Assembly (NCBI RefSeq): GCF_012849555.1
Contig: NZ_CP051686.1
Location: 1-64,000, forward strand
DNA from: Massilia forsythiae
GTDB taxonomy: Bacteria; Pseudomonadota; Gammaproteobacteria; Burkholderiales; Burkholderiaceae_D
Reading direction: 5' to 3'
Length of the DNA: 64,000 nt
The position numbers and the translations under genes were made by a program. The notes below the pieces were generated by a model, which searched no databases, was not told the origin of the DNA, and saw only the letters and a program-made list of their open reading frames with translations. Numbering within the stretch: the first letter of the stretch is position 1; the number at the start of each line of letters is the position of its first letter. Below, piece after piece: positions 7,458-16,029 of this stretch.

Positions 7458-7628
7458 CTACCTGTCCCAGCTATCCGGACGGTTGTCTTGCCCCCAGTGG
7501 ATTGCTACTTGACCTCCGCTATCCGTCTGATAGATTTCGAAGGCGGCAATAGAGAATATTGCAACTACTAAAAGCCCGTTAAACAAAGTGGCACGTCGAT
7601 CACTCATAAGCGTTTGTTCATCTGTCAT
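7458..7628 (-). CDS. Small 56-residue single-helix membrane protein
   Basis: Read leftward from ATG 7628: MTDEQTLMSDRRATLFNGLL, then VVAIFSIAAFEIYQTDSGGQ, then VAIHWGQDNRPDSWDR and TAG. It is shorter than usual gene-calling cut-offs. One transmembrane helix (about residues 15-33) separates a charged cytoplasmic start from a short tail with HWGQDNRPDSW. It lies neatly between repeat copy 4 (upstream) and the partial repeat downstream, like its neighbours. No family is recognised. The case for it is position, orientation and a sensible start-helix-tail pattern; homology is untested. Confidence 0.5.
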   Translation of the reverse strand: MTDEQTLMSDRRATLFNGLLVVAIFSIAAFEIYQTDSGGQVAIHWGQDNRPDSWDR

Positions 7629-7635
7629 TCGTTAT

Positions 7636-7743
7636 GTCTGCTTCTGGACGAATCCGGCCGGTCGGCCAAGCTTAGCTTAGCAGGTTGCCAGGTTGAAAAT
7701 CCAGTGGTGGCCGCGACGGGCCAATACCCACTCGAAGCGGACC
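7636..7743. repeat. Palindrome-ended intergenic repeat, copy 4
   Basis: Starts GTCTGCTTCTGGAC and ends CCACTCGAAGCGGACC. It holds the core TTAGCAGGTTGCCAGG, then TTGAAAATC and TGGTGGCCGCGACGGGCC. It is the copy closest to copy 1 in its second half. It lies between the lipoprotein gene and the 56-residue gene. Confidence 0.75.
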
Positions 7744-7788
7744 TTGCCGCTTTTTTTACGTGGTGTAATTAGCAATGTTAAAGTTTCG

Positions 7789-8178
7789 TTAACTATTCTT
7801 TTGATTCGTCTTGCAAGAACCCGAAAGGGCTGGGGATGGTGAAATGTACGTAACACGACCGTCGCAGAGGGAATATGTGACTCGAACAGGAAGAGCATTG
7901 CCGCCAATTCGGGCTGTGTGCAAGAGCTTATGTTCGGGTGTATCGCTGTACAACCTAAGTTCCGCTATCGCTGCTTCGCCAGTCGGCGTAGTAATCTCGA
8001 TTGTTGCGCCGACCATGAACAATGTGTGAACTCGGCCGTTAGAAGGCAATATTCGAGAGGCGGTTTCTATACCGAATTCGTTTTGAACGGAAATTTGATA
8101 AGAGGCTGAGGCAACCAGTGGTTTAGAGGTTGAACATGCTGAGAGGGCAATCAAAATAGGCAAAACGAGCATGCGCAT
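7789..8178 (-). CDS. Predicted lipoprotein of unknown function
   Basis: A 129-residue protein beginning MRMLVLPILIALSACSTSKP. The LSAC lipobox puts the lipidated Cys at about residue 15, and Ser at +2 points to outer-membrane delivery. The mature part is beta-rich (YQISVQNEFGIETASRI, VHTLFMVGATIEITTPTGE, LPVRVTYSLCDGRVTYIS) and may be a small sandwich domain. It is the rightmost gene of the repeat-separated row, with repeat copy 4 downstream of it. No family is recognised. Confidence 0.68.
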   Translation of the reverse strand: MRMLVLPILIALSACSTSKPLVASASYQISVQNEFGIETASRILPSNGRVHTLFMVGATIEITTPTGEAAIAELRLYSDTPEHKLLHTARIGGNALPVRVTYSLCDGRVTYISPSPALSGSCKTNQKNS

Positions 8179-8238
8179 AATATCTCCTAAGGAAGTAATT
8201 GATGAATCGCCACGAGTTTTCTAGACACTCATCAGCTA

Positions 8239-8290
8239 CCAAGAAGCCATAGTGGCCGCGCCGGCCGATATCGACCCGAAGTGAACTTAC
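8239..8290. repeat. Palindrome-ended intergenic repeat, partial copy 5
   Basis: Only the second half is seen: AGTGGCCGCGCCGGCC, then GATATCGACCCGAAGTGAAC. The GCATAGCAGGTTGCC core is missing. The IS481 element starts 22 bp further right, and the row of small genes ends here. Confidence 0.55.
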
Positions 8291-8311
8291 GTGTTTAGAC
8301 TCGTGGGATCA

Positions 8312-9371
8312 TGTACCCACCCGTAGCTGGCCGCTCTTCAAGGCCAGGAACGTTTTGCGTACACTGTTTCAATCTGATCTTTCGCCGACAATTCAATGAC
8401 CCAAGCGCTGCACAGCCAAGCCCGCACTACTCACCTGATTCGCGAGGAAATTAGGAACTCGACGCTACCGCAAGCCGAACTGGCCAGGCTGTACAACGTT
8501 ACGCGCCAGACTATCCGGAAGTGGCAAAACCGCGATTCGCCGGAAGACAAGTCGCACGCTCCGGTCAAGATGTACACCACACTTTCACCTGAACAGGAAC
8601 TCATCGTGGTAGAGCTGCGCAAGACGCTGCTGTTACCGACCGACGACCTACTGGCGATCACGCGTGAATTCGTTAATCCTGCCGTTTCCCGCGCTGGTTT
8701 GGGACGCTGCCTGCGTCGTTATGGGGTCTCGGACCTGCGCGACCTGGTCGAGCAGGAAAACGCTGCGCCGGTCACGAAAAAGACCTTCAAGGATTACGAG
8801 CCAGGCTTCGTACACATCGATATCAAGTATCTGCCTCAAATGCCCGACGAAACGTCACGGCGTTACCTGTTCGTCGCCATCGACCGTGCCACGCGCTGGG
8901 TCTACATCGGCCTGTACGCCGACCAAACCGACAGCAGCAGCGTCGATTTCCTGGCGAAGGTGCAGCAGGCCTGTCCCGTCAAGATCATCAAGCTGCTGAC
9001 CGACAACGGCAGCCAGTTCACGGATCGCTTCACCGCTGGCAGCAAGAAAAAGGAACCCAGCGGCACGCACGCGTTCGACCGGCTGTGCAAACAGCTTGGC
9101 ATCGAGCACCGCCTTATTCCGCCTTGTCACCCGCAGACCAATGGCATGGTCGAGCGCTTCAACGGCCGTATCAGCGACATCGTCAATCAAACACGTTTCG
9201 GCTCAGCCGCCGAACTGGAATCGACGCTGCGTAATTACGTCAAGATTTACAACCACTGCATTCCGCAGCGAGCCCTCGACCATAAAACACCTGTTCAAGC
9301 ACTCAAAGACTGGCACGAAAAACGCCCCGAATTGTTCAGGAAACGCGTGTATAACCAGGCGGGTCTTGACA
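8312..9371 (+). mobile_element. IS481-family insertion sequence
   Basis: About 1060 bp, the usual size. It is bounded by TGT at the left (TGTACCCACCC) and ACA at the right (GGCGGGTCTTGACA), with weakly similar inverted ends. The terminal assignment is approximate because the repeats are imperfect and I see no clear target duplication. It separates the cassette-like row from a broken plus-strand gene at 9372. Confidence 0.7.
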
Positions 9372-9424
9372 CTTACGCAAAGCAGGCAGCGACCTGCAGA
9401 AGGTGGACGTGGTACAGGTATTGA
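8396..9424 (+). CDS. IS481-family transposase
   Basis: A 342-residue frame. The N-terminal HTH reads LPQAELARLYNVTRQTIRKW. The catalytic core shows FVHIDIKYLP (first Asp), LLTDNGSQF (second Asp) and QTNGMVERFNGRISD (Glu). Homology ends near VYNQAGLDT; the last 17 or so residues come from sequence right of the predicted IS end, because no stop codon lies inside the element. Transposition can still be expected if the read-through tail is tolerated. Intact family members are about 310-340 residues. Confidence 0.88.
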   Translation: MTQALHSQARTTHLIREEIRNSTLPQAELARLYNVTRQTIRKWQNRDSPEDKSHAPVKMYTTLSPEQELIVVELRKTLLLPTDDLLAITREFVNPAVSRAGLGRCLRRYGVSDLRDLVEQENAAPVTKKTFKDYEPGFVHIDIKYLPQMPDETSRRYLFVAIDRATRWVYIGLYADQTDSSSVDFLAKVQQACPVKIIKLLTDNGSQFTDRFTAGSKKKEPSGTHAFDRLCKQLGIEHRLIPPCHPQTNGMVERFNGRISDIVNQTRFGSAAELESTLRNYVKIYNHCIPQRALDHKTPVQALKDWHEKRPELFRKRVYNQAGLDTYAKQAATCRRWTWYRY

Positions 9425-9540
9425 TCGAGGCCATCGACTGCGCCAACGTCTTTGAAAGCTGCAGCGTGCTGCTGCGCAAGGGCGAAGAGCTGGGCATCAT
9501 GGCGCGTGCATTGGCCGCGACGATCTGCCGTCGCTCCTGA
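9372..9540 (+). pseudogene. C-terminal remnant of an unidentified protein, cut by IS481
   Basis: Directly right of the IS481 end, a different frame reads RKAGSDLQKVDVVQVLIEAI, DCANVFESCSVLLRKGEELG and IMARALAATICRRS before TGA at 9538-9540. The even mix of residues and its amphipathic helical pattern look like the tail of a real protein. The N-terminal part is not seen left of the IS481 element. I do not recognise the family. Confidence 0.4.
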
Positions 9541-9635
9541 TCGTGCGAGAGGGATTCGGATTGAAGCCGATGGATATCCATAGCGGCTTCGTGTATCGGC
9601 GATGAATCACTGAGGCAATCACCTGGGCATTTCTG

Positions 9636-12485
9636 TCATGGCTGGCCGGTGGCGGATGTGTGCGGCGCCGCTTCGGGCGTTAGCACGACTTCGACGTAAT
9701 TCTCTTTGTCCAGGAAGCGCTGCGCCGTACGCCGCACATCGGCCACCGTCAGTTTGTCGACCTCGTCCAGGATGGTCAGTAGGCGCGCCGGGTCGGTGCC
9801 GTCCAGCAGCGATGCCTGCAAGTTCTGCAGCCAGTAGGTGTTTTCTTGCTGCCATTGACGGTAGCCCTGGCGCCAGTTCGCCTTGACCTTGTCAAGTTCT
9901 GCCTGGGAAGAGCCATCGGCCCTGAGCTTGTCGATCTCTGCGAACAGTGCGGTGGTCAACTGTTCGATGTTGTCGGGACCAGTTGTCAACCTAGTGGCGA
10001 TCTCGTAGTGCTGGTAAGGAATGCGCTGTAGCGAGGCATTGAACTGGCCGCCGTAAATCAATCCGAGTTTCTCTCGCAAGACGCTATTGACGCGCAAGTT
10101 CAAGACTTCCTTCAAGGCGTCCATGCGCAGCGCTTCGGCCGGTGACCAGTCAGCCGGACCGCTGAAAGTAAGGGCCACCACGCTCTTGGGGTCCTTGCCG
10201 GCCGCCAGCGTTTTCCGTACGACGCCTCTGGAGGGACGCAGGCCGACATCGCGGTAGTCCGTCGCTACGTCGGTGACGGGCAAGGTACCCAGGTAGGCGC
10301 CGACCAGCGGCTTGATTGCATCAATCTCGAAGTCCCCAACGATGACGAAGGTCAAGCCCTTGGCGCTGGCGAAGCGCTGGCCATCCATGGCCAACGTCCG
10401 GTCCAGGCTGATGCGGGCGATTTCCCGGGATGTCGGTGTACGTTCCTCATACGCATGACCGGCATAGAGCGCGTCGGTGATGGCATCCTCGAAGCGCCCT
10501 TCGGGCGTAGCCGCTGCGGCACGGGTCGCCTCCGTGACATTGTCGATGAAGTTCTTGTACATCGTTTCGTCACGGCGGGCGCCGGCAAAGCGCAACGAGA
10601 CCATCTGGAACATTGTCTCCAGGTCGTCCGGATCGCTGCCAGAACCACCCGCGATGTCGTCCGTATAGCGGTTGATTCCTGCGAACACATCGGCGTTACG
10701 GCCCGCCAGGATTTTTTGCAGGTCGAACGGTCTGTAATTCTTTATGCCCATCGACCGTACCGCGGCGCCGGCGAATTTCGCGCCCAGGACATCCGAGGCG
10801 TCGAACAGCGTGCGTCCGCCGTAACGTTGGGCGCCGAGTAGCACTTGGTCCTTACGGAAATTGGATGGCTTCAGGATGACCTTGACGCCGTTCGACAGCG
10901 TTAGACGTGTCAGTCCGAGTCGCTGGTCGCGTGTTTCTGCAACGATCACGCCTGGCTTAGCCGGACGGTCCATTAGCCGTGACCCCAGGACCTGTTCATC
11001 GCGGTTCGCAAAAGTTGCTTTGCCGGTAGCGGCCGAGGCGGCCTCGGCCAGCAACTGCGGCACAGTTGGCGCGGGAGCGGACCGGGTTTCGCCGACGAAG
11101 GCGATCAGCTTGGCGGCATCCGCCGGAAAGGCCTTGGCAGCGGCGGCATTGACGTCGGCCACGCCGATCGTCGGCAGGATGTCCTGCACCAAGCGGTATT
11201 CGGCCTCGATGCCCGGAATTGTCCCGCCGATCAGGAAGTGCTGCAAGTACTCCGTAGCATACTGCGCGGAATCAGTTGTGCCTCGTTGGTTGTAGGCCTG
11301 CTCGTAAGTCTTCAACACCACCTTGCGCGAGCGCTCAAGTTCCGCTGTTGTGAAACCGGATTGGCGTATGCGCTGCTGTTCTTCCTGAAGCGCTGCCAGC
11401 GCCGGCTTGGCGCCGCCTGCGCCGAGTTGGGCGCCGAGCAAAAATTGCTTATTGCGTCCCATAAGCTGCATTTCGCCACCCCATGCGCCGATAAACGGCG
11501 GGTTCTCCTGTTGCGTGCGCTGGACGAGGCGCATATTCAACAGGACCGAAAACAGCTTGTCGACCGTTTTGGTGCGAAAGCTGCCATAAGTTCCAGGATC
11601 TGCTTCGCTGCGCACCGGATAGTACAGGTTCAGGGAGTTGGCGGGAATGTCATTGTCGGCGAAGACGAAGGCGTCGTCGGTTGTCCGCGCCGCGATGGCC
11701 GCATAGGTGCGCGGCCGTTCTTGCGCTGGATTGGTCAGGCTTGAGAAATGCGCTTTGATGAGCGATTCGGCCTCGGCCGGATCGATGTCGCCAACCACTA
11801 CCAAGGCCATCAGGTTGGGACGGTACCAGTCGCGGTAGAAACGCCGTAGTGCCTCCGGCCTGGCGTGGCGGATCGTCTCTTCCTGCCCGATTGGCAGGCG
11901 CCGGGCATAGCGCGAACCGTTGAACTGCTGCGGCAGCAGCGCCTTGAACGCGCGCTCCTGTGCATTCTTGTGCACCCGCGCTTCCTCGAGGACGATGGGG
12001 CGCTCCTTGTCGATGTCCTCGTCCTTCAACGTGACGCCATGGGCCCAGTCCTCCAGCACGGTGAATGCAGTGTCGATATTTTCCTTACTGTCGGTGGGCA
12101 CAGGCAGCATGTAAACCGTTTCGTCGAAACTCGTGAATGCGTTCAGGTCAGCGCCGAATTTGACGCCGATAGATTGCAGGTAAGAGACCAGTTCCTGCTT
12201 CTTGAAATGCGTGGAGCCATTGAATGCCAGGTGTTCGACCATGTGCGCCAGGCCCTGCTGGTCGTCGTCTTCGAGTACCGACCCCGCCTTGACCACCAAC
12301 CGCAGTTCGACGCGGTGTGCGGGCTTGCCGTTGCGCTGGATATAGTAAGTCAGACCGTTCGCCAGTTTGCCCACCTTGACTTGCGAACCGATCGGCACCG
12401 GTGCTTGCAAATCGAGGGCGGCGTGGACGGGGAGGGAAGACGCGAAGATCGCGGCGAACAGGGCATTACGCAGACGCACTGGCAT
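9636..12485 (-). CDS. M16-family zinc metalloprotease (pitrilysin-like), periplasmic
   Basis: I start at MPVRLRNALFAAIFASS (ATG 12485), which gives a signal peptide ending near HAA-LD and 949 residues. A longer frame upstream has no signal-like start. The inverted zinc motif HMVEH is at residues 81-85, and the third ligand is probably E161 in DKERPIVLEEAR, matching the HxxEH-(74-76)-E rule. A second, inactive M16 domain follows in the C-terminal half, so it is the long two-domain type. Such proteins degrade peptides in the periplasm. It stands alone, with a decayed IS5-type end just upstream of its start, which could affect its promoter. Confidence 0.92.
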   Translation of the reverse strand: MPVRLRNALFAAIFASSLPVHAALDLQAPVPIGSQVKVGKLANGLTYYIQRNGKPAHRVELRLVVKAGSVLEDDDQQGLAHMVEHLAFNGSTHFKKQELVSYLQSIGVKFGADLNAFTSFDETVYMLPVPTDSKENIDTAFTVLEDWAHGVTLKDEDIDKERPIVLEEARVHKNAQERAFKALLPQQFNGSRYARRLPIGQEETIRHARPEALRRFYRDWYRPNLMALVVVGDIDPAEAESLIKAHFSSLTNPAQERPRTYAAIAARTTDDAFVFADNDIPANSLNLYYPVRSEADPGTYGSFRTKTVDKLFSVLLNMRLVQRTQQENPPFIGAWGGEMQLMGRNKQFLLGAQLGAGGAKPALAALQEEQQRIRQSGFTTAELERSRKVVLKTYEQAYNQRGTTDSAQYATEYLQHFLIGGTIPGIEAEYRLVQDILPTIGVADVNAAAAKAFPADAAKLIAFVGETRSAPAPTVPQLLAEAASAATGKATFANRDEQVLGSRLMDRPAKPGVIVAETRDQRLGLTRLTLSNGVKVILKPSNFRKDQVLLGAQRYGGRTLFDASDVLGAKFAGAAVRSMGIKNYRPFDLQKILAGRNADVFAGINRYTDDIAGGSGSDPDDLETMFQMVSLRFAGARRDETMYKNFIDNVTEATRAAAATPEGRFEDAITDALYAGHAYEERTPTSREIARISLDRTLAMDGQRFASAKGLTFVIVGDFEIDAIKPLVGAYLGTLPVTDVATDYRDVGLRPSRGVVRKTLAAGKDPKSVVALTFSGPADWSPAEALRMDALKEVLNLRVNSVLREKLGLIYGGQFNASLQRIPYQHYEIATRLTTGPDNIEQLTTALFAEIDKLRADGSSQAELDKVKANWRQGYRQWQQENTYWLQNLQASLLDGTDPARLLTILDEVDKLTVADVRRTAQRFLDKENYVEVVLTPEAAPHTSATGQP

Positions 12486-12573
12486 GTAATCGACTTCGAG
12501 ATGATGATTGGATCTGTATCCTAGCCGAAGTACCTGCCTGAAAATCATCGGATTGTCACCGACGGCAACAAAA

Positions 12574-12730
12574 TTCGACCGTCAAATCGCCGAGCTGCAG
12601 ATCTATGCTGCTAATCCTCAATCGGTTCATCCGATTACGTACGCCTACGACAGTGCCGGTGGTCATACACATACCGTAATTGCCTGTGATTTGGGGAATT
12701 ACGAACTGCGCTGATTTGTGCCATAAAGCC
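12574..12730 (+). mobile_element. Decayed right end of an IS5-type element
   Basis: The stretch is clearly related to the last 150 bp of the intact IS5-family element at 17310-17460. TTCGACCGTCAAATCGCCGA matches the transposase tail (FDRQVAEL), then CTCAATCGGTTCA, GGGGAATTACGAACT and the terminal AAAGCC at 12730 also match. It is frameshifted and truncated. It lies directly upstream of the M16 protease start. Confidence 0.75.
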
Positions 12731-13104
12731 ATGGCACATTGCACGATCTTGTTGCTACCTGGACAAGTCGCTCCGGCGCCCTTAGACCGTGATGGTTGTG
12801 GCGAACTTTATTAGCGCGCGAAATCCGCAGGTCTAAAACTAGTTCAAAAATCCGACAAATTTTCTACCAAAGCCTTCGGTTCGGTTGGTTTACTCAAGGG
12901 TGGCCAAGTAAAGTGGTTTTCGCAACGCATCTTCGTTTTCGGATTCTATCCACATTTTCTGTGGAAAACGTGTCGTTACATAAGCTGGAAACGGCTCTCC
13001 AGGCTGCTCTCGCTGGTATGCCAATGAAATAGGCAAAGTGTCGCGTCAAGCTAGCTTCTACTTGCACTGCATAACCGGGATGCTTTTATTTGCAGAACGG
13101 CATG
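12731..13104. other. Intergenic region without a supportable gene
   Basis: No frame on either strand resembles a protein family. It separates the IS5 remnant from the 3' end of the tyrosine integrase gene. Confidence 0.5.
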
Positions 13105-14874
13105 CTACCTAGACTGCTTTTTCGCAAAATACTTGGCGCCTTCCTCAACCACACGCCTGGTCTTGGCCTGTACGTAGATGGCGGTGGTGGCACTGTCCTT
13201 GTGGCCAAGTACGGACTGGGCGACATCGAGAGGCATGCCATCGGCCACGGCCAGAGTTCCGAATGTGTGCCGTAGAGCATGGGGTGACGCTTTTGATAGG
13301 GCAGCCAGATCCTCGAGACTGAACCCTCTCTCTACAGTATGGTCGAGGCGCAAACGCTTGATCGCGCTCTGAAACAGTTTATATAGGCCGTCCGTCGTGT
13401 ACCCAGCGTCCTTGTGGTTGGCATGTCGTTCCTGGGCCGCATCGTGTGCCGGCACAACGACTGGCGCAATCAAGTATCCCGCCGCGCCTTCCGCATCGAA
13501 ATCCCGTTGTCGGTCTTGCCAGTGCTTGCGCAGGGCGTCGACGGTGCGGCTGCTTACCGGAACGACGCGATAGGCATCACGTTTGCCGAGGACCGTCAGC
13601 TCGTAGACGTCAGCACTCCAATTACTACGTCGCAGGGCGCTGCGCTGTGCACCCGCCGCTTCGGCCCGGCGTACTCCCGAATCACCCAACAGCAGCATCA
13701 TGGCCAGCGCAATCCGGTCCTGGATGTTAGACGGGTCGTTGCTACGTACGTTCAAGCGCTCAATGACGTCGTCCCAGAGAGGCTGAGAAAGTGCCTTTTC
13801 GACCTGGATCGGATTGACCGCGGTCGGTACCTTGGGAAAATCCACGGCCGACCAAGGGTCACCGGCCAGGTAGCGCACCCCAACCAGGTATTCGAAGGCG
13901 ATCTTGATCACGAGGACAGCTTGCTTTTGTGATGCTGGCGACAGGGTGTTGGTTGAAAACGGCCGCCACCTTGCCGAGTTCCGTGGCGCCTTGACGCCCA
14001 CGAAGCGCACGCTCGGCGTCTTCAAAAAATCCTTGTACTGCTCACAGTCCGGTACAAGCACAGACGATAGCGGCTTGCCCAGTTCAAGGATGCACCAGAA
14101 CAAGAACCGCTCGAGCTCCTTGGTGTAGGCACGCAGGGTGTGGGGGCGGTCGCGGAAGCGGTATAAATAATTGTTGATGGCTTCGAGGTCGTTGGCGGCG
14201 CCGATGTAATTAAAACGGGTATCGCGGTTGATGCCCTCGGATCCATCGAGCCAGGAGGGCGCCGCCAAGCGATCGATCGGCGCCATCGGGCCGTCCATGC
14301 TCGGGGGCACAACCACCTTTGGTAGCCCCGGGATGGCGACCAGATCACTAGCGTAGGTGGTACCAAGGGTCTTTTCGTGTTGTTGTACCCAGGTGTGCAT
14401 GACTTGGGCGCGTTTGGCACCGATGCGGCGCAGGCCGCGGTACCAACTGGGGCCGCGGTTGGTCATGATGCGGGTGAGGTCGGCTAGGGTATGGATGTGT
14501 TCTGACTTGAGGGCTTTGGCGGTCAGGGGTCGGAACCACTGCGATATAGGCTGATTCGGCTGCGGAATCGGCACGGGTGCATCAGCGGCCTTGATCAGTA
14601 TCTCCAGCGCTTTGGTAGTGATCGATCCGCCGCGGCGCGCGCCCTGCAGGATTTCGGCTGTTGCTGGGTTGTTGACGATGCAGCGCTCGATGAGGTCGGC
14701 GCGCATGGCAAGTAAAAAGCGCTCGAGGCCCATCTCGACTTGCGGGCTGTCTTCGCTGTAGTAGAGGTCGGCGATTTTGGCGATAGGGATTTTGAGGCAG
14801 TGGGCGCGCAGGGCGGTGTAGTCGCTGCGGTTATAGGCGGCAGGGGCCAGGAGGATATCGGTGTGCTGGGTCAT
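13105..14874 (-). CDS. Large tyrosine recombinase (site-specific integrase)
   Basis: A 589-residue protein, longer than phage integrases. Residues 1-200 form an N-terminal extension rich in helices (QWFRPLTAKALKSEHIHTLA, WYRGLRRIGAKRAQVMHTW), like the DUF3701-type N-domain. A SAM-like core-binding domain follows (LRAYTKELERFLFWCI), then the catalytic domain. Its motifs are GDSGVRRAEAAG (first Arg), SPHALRHTFGTL (His-x-x-Arg), LGHKDSATTAIYV (His and Tyr nucleophile). Such integrases move genomic islands or act as solo recombinases. The upstream 800-bp AT-rich gap holds an inverted repeat that could be its core site. Confidence 0.92.
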   Translation of the reverse strand: MTQHTDILLAPAAYNRSDYTALRAHCLKIPIAKIADLYYSEDSPQVEMGLERFLLAMRADLIERCIVNNPATAEILQGARRGGSITTKALEILIKAADAPVPIPQPNQPISQWFRPLTAKALKSEHIHTLADLTRIMTNRGPSWYRGLRRIGAKRAQVMHTWVQQHEKTLGTTYASDLVAIPGLPKVVVPPSMDGPMAPIDRLAAPSWLDGSEGINRDTRFNYIGAANDLEAINNYLYRFRDRPHTLRAYTKELERFLFWCILELGKPLSSVLVPDCEQYKDFLKTPSVRFVGVKAPRNSARWRPFSTNTLSPASQKQAVLVIKIAFEYLVGVRYLAGDPWSAVDFPKVPTAVNPIQVEKALSQPLWDDVIERLNVRSNDPSNIQDRIALAMMLLLGDSGVRRAEAAGAQRSALRRSNWSADVYELTVLGKRDAYRVVPVSSRTVDALRKHWQDRQRDFDAEGAAGYLIAPVVVPAHDAAQERHANHKDAGYTTDGLYKLFQSAIKRLRLDHTVERGFSLEDLAALSKASPHALRHTFGTLAVADGMPLDVAQSVLGHKDSATTAIYVQAKTRRVVEEGAKYFAKKQSR

Positions 14875-14997
14875 GGGTTGGCAACGTGCAGTGGGCTGAA
14901 GCGTGCTGATATGGCGCGGGTCGGCATTGGGAGGCGAATTTGGGTGGATTGGTCGGACAAACGCTGTTTCACGCCAAGATTAGCATAAAGCCTTTAT

Positions 14998-15015
14998 TGA
15001 TAATTAGGATTATCA
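14998..15015. repeat. Inverted repeat TGATAAT-TAGG-ATTATCA
   Basis: Exact 7-bp arms around a 4-bp spacer, 124 bp upstream of the integrase start codon. It could be an operator for the integrase gene or part of an attachment/core site. No direct-repeat partner was noticed elsewhere in the window. Confidence 0.45.
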
Positions 15016-15418
15016 GGCAATATATAGACTAAAAGTAATGGCGCGCGGGCCTGTGATGAATGTTACAGGATAACGATTGGGTGGATATATTGAGGTGCTG
15101 GGCGCCATCGCCAGCACGTAATTCAAGGGTCGCGCACATAGCTCACATGAACTGCACGGCAACCCTTCAACACCCGTGCGCCCCTTCCTAGAGGATGACT
15201 ATGCTCTGTGCGGCGTAGCGGTTGCCATGATCTGGCTAAGACTGAGCTGCATAGGCACGACTAATTGTCTATCTTGTCAGACAGGCGCGTAATGTAAAAT
15301 CCAACAGACTACAAGGAACGCCAAGTATTTCTTGACGAGAATAATTGATTTAAGGAAACTAAGTCATCTGTGCTGACCTGATTTTACTGCGCTCCGCTAA
15401 TCAAACCCTTGAGATCCT

Positions 15419-15580
15419 ATGTTGAAGTCACTTGTAAATTATACAAAACGAGTTGCAAGAATGACTGTATTGCTGGCAGACGGTACTGTACTTTGGCCTA
15501 GCTACAAAATGGGACTTCGCCCAAATCAACTCGTCGTACCCTCTTCGAGGGGCGGATTTGTCTTCTGTAACCAATTATAA
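15419..15580 (+). CDS. Possible 53-residue protein, unrecognised
   Basis: The frame reads MLKSLVNYTKRVARMTVLLA, then DGTVLWPSYKMGLRPNQLVV, then PSSRGGFVFCNQL and TAA. There is a weak GAG five bases before the ATG. Composition is protein-like (no low-complexity stretch), but there is no family match I can name. It is the only plausible gene in an 820-bp gap. Confidence 0.25.
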   Translation: MLKSLVNYTKRVARMTVLLADGTVLWPSYKMGLRPNQLVVPSSRGGFVFCNQL

Positions 15581-15696
15581 ATAATAACGTTACAAACTTG
15601 CGGTATTCTGAATAAATAGTACTTGTAGTACAAAAATGTTAATCTTAATGAAAGCCGGGATCCATACGCTAACCCTGGCTCCCAAATTATTTCAGC

Positions 15697-16029
15697 TTAT
15701 TTGATTCGGAAATCATCGAGTTGTTTTCCACTTGCCAAGCCATCAGCCATCCACCGCGGCTGGCGGCCGCGGCCTGTCCAGGTCTGCGATGGATCTTCCG
15801 GATTTTCGTACTGAGGCTGTACCTTTTGATTACCTTCTTTTTTTGACTTCTTTGCTGGATTACCAAACAGAATTTCTAGAGAGACGCCAGCTTCCTTGGC
15901 AATTGCAAGGACTTGCTCACGCGCCTTTTGCACTCCTTGGTCTTGACGATCTTTTATCGCCTTTTCGATGTCATGCTGGAGCCCTTTGAGCTCGCTCAGG
16001 CTGTAACTTGACAAGTCGATGTTCGCCAT
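15697..16029 (-). CDS. H-NS family nucleoid-associated protein
   Basis: A 110-residue protein of H-NS length. The N-terminal half is a coiled-coil oligomerisation segment (LSELKGLQHDIEKAIKDRQ, KAREQVLAIAKEAG). A basic linker (NPAKKSKKEGNQK) and the C-terminal DNA-binding motif TWTGRGRQPRWMADGLASG follow, the beta-proteobacterial form of the TW(T/S)GxGRxPxW loop. Such proteins bind AT-rich, often foreign, DNA and silence it. It lies alone in an AT-rich region between the integrase and the IS5 element. That suggests it travels with an island and may silence it. Confidence 0.93.
   Translation of the reverse strand: MANIDLSSYSLSELKGLQHDIEKAIKDRQDQGVQKAREQVLAIAKEAGVSLEILFGNPAKKSKKEGNQKVQPQYENPEDPSQTWTGRGRQPRWMADGLASGKQLDDFRIK

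Larger units (their letters stand above)
14875..15696. other. AT-rich 820-bp region, mostly non-coding
   Basis: No frame of standard length has coding character. It contains the TGATAAT inverted repeat at 14998-15015 and one short plus-strand frame (15419-15580). Base composition is noticeably AT-richer than the integrase gene, and a gene for an H-NS protein follows. This is the sort of region where island ends or silenced promoters are found. Confidence 0.5.

Noticed and set aside
5328..8290. Calling the repeats integron attC sites
   Set aside because: I could not find the RYYYAAC and GTTRRRY core pair in consistent positions, and no integron integrase is present; kept as an unclassified repeat family.
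11865..12524. 219-codon plus-strand frame inside the M16 protease
   Set aside because: Antisense to a clear protease with intact zinc motif; the frame shows no family features.
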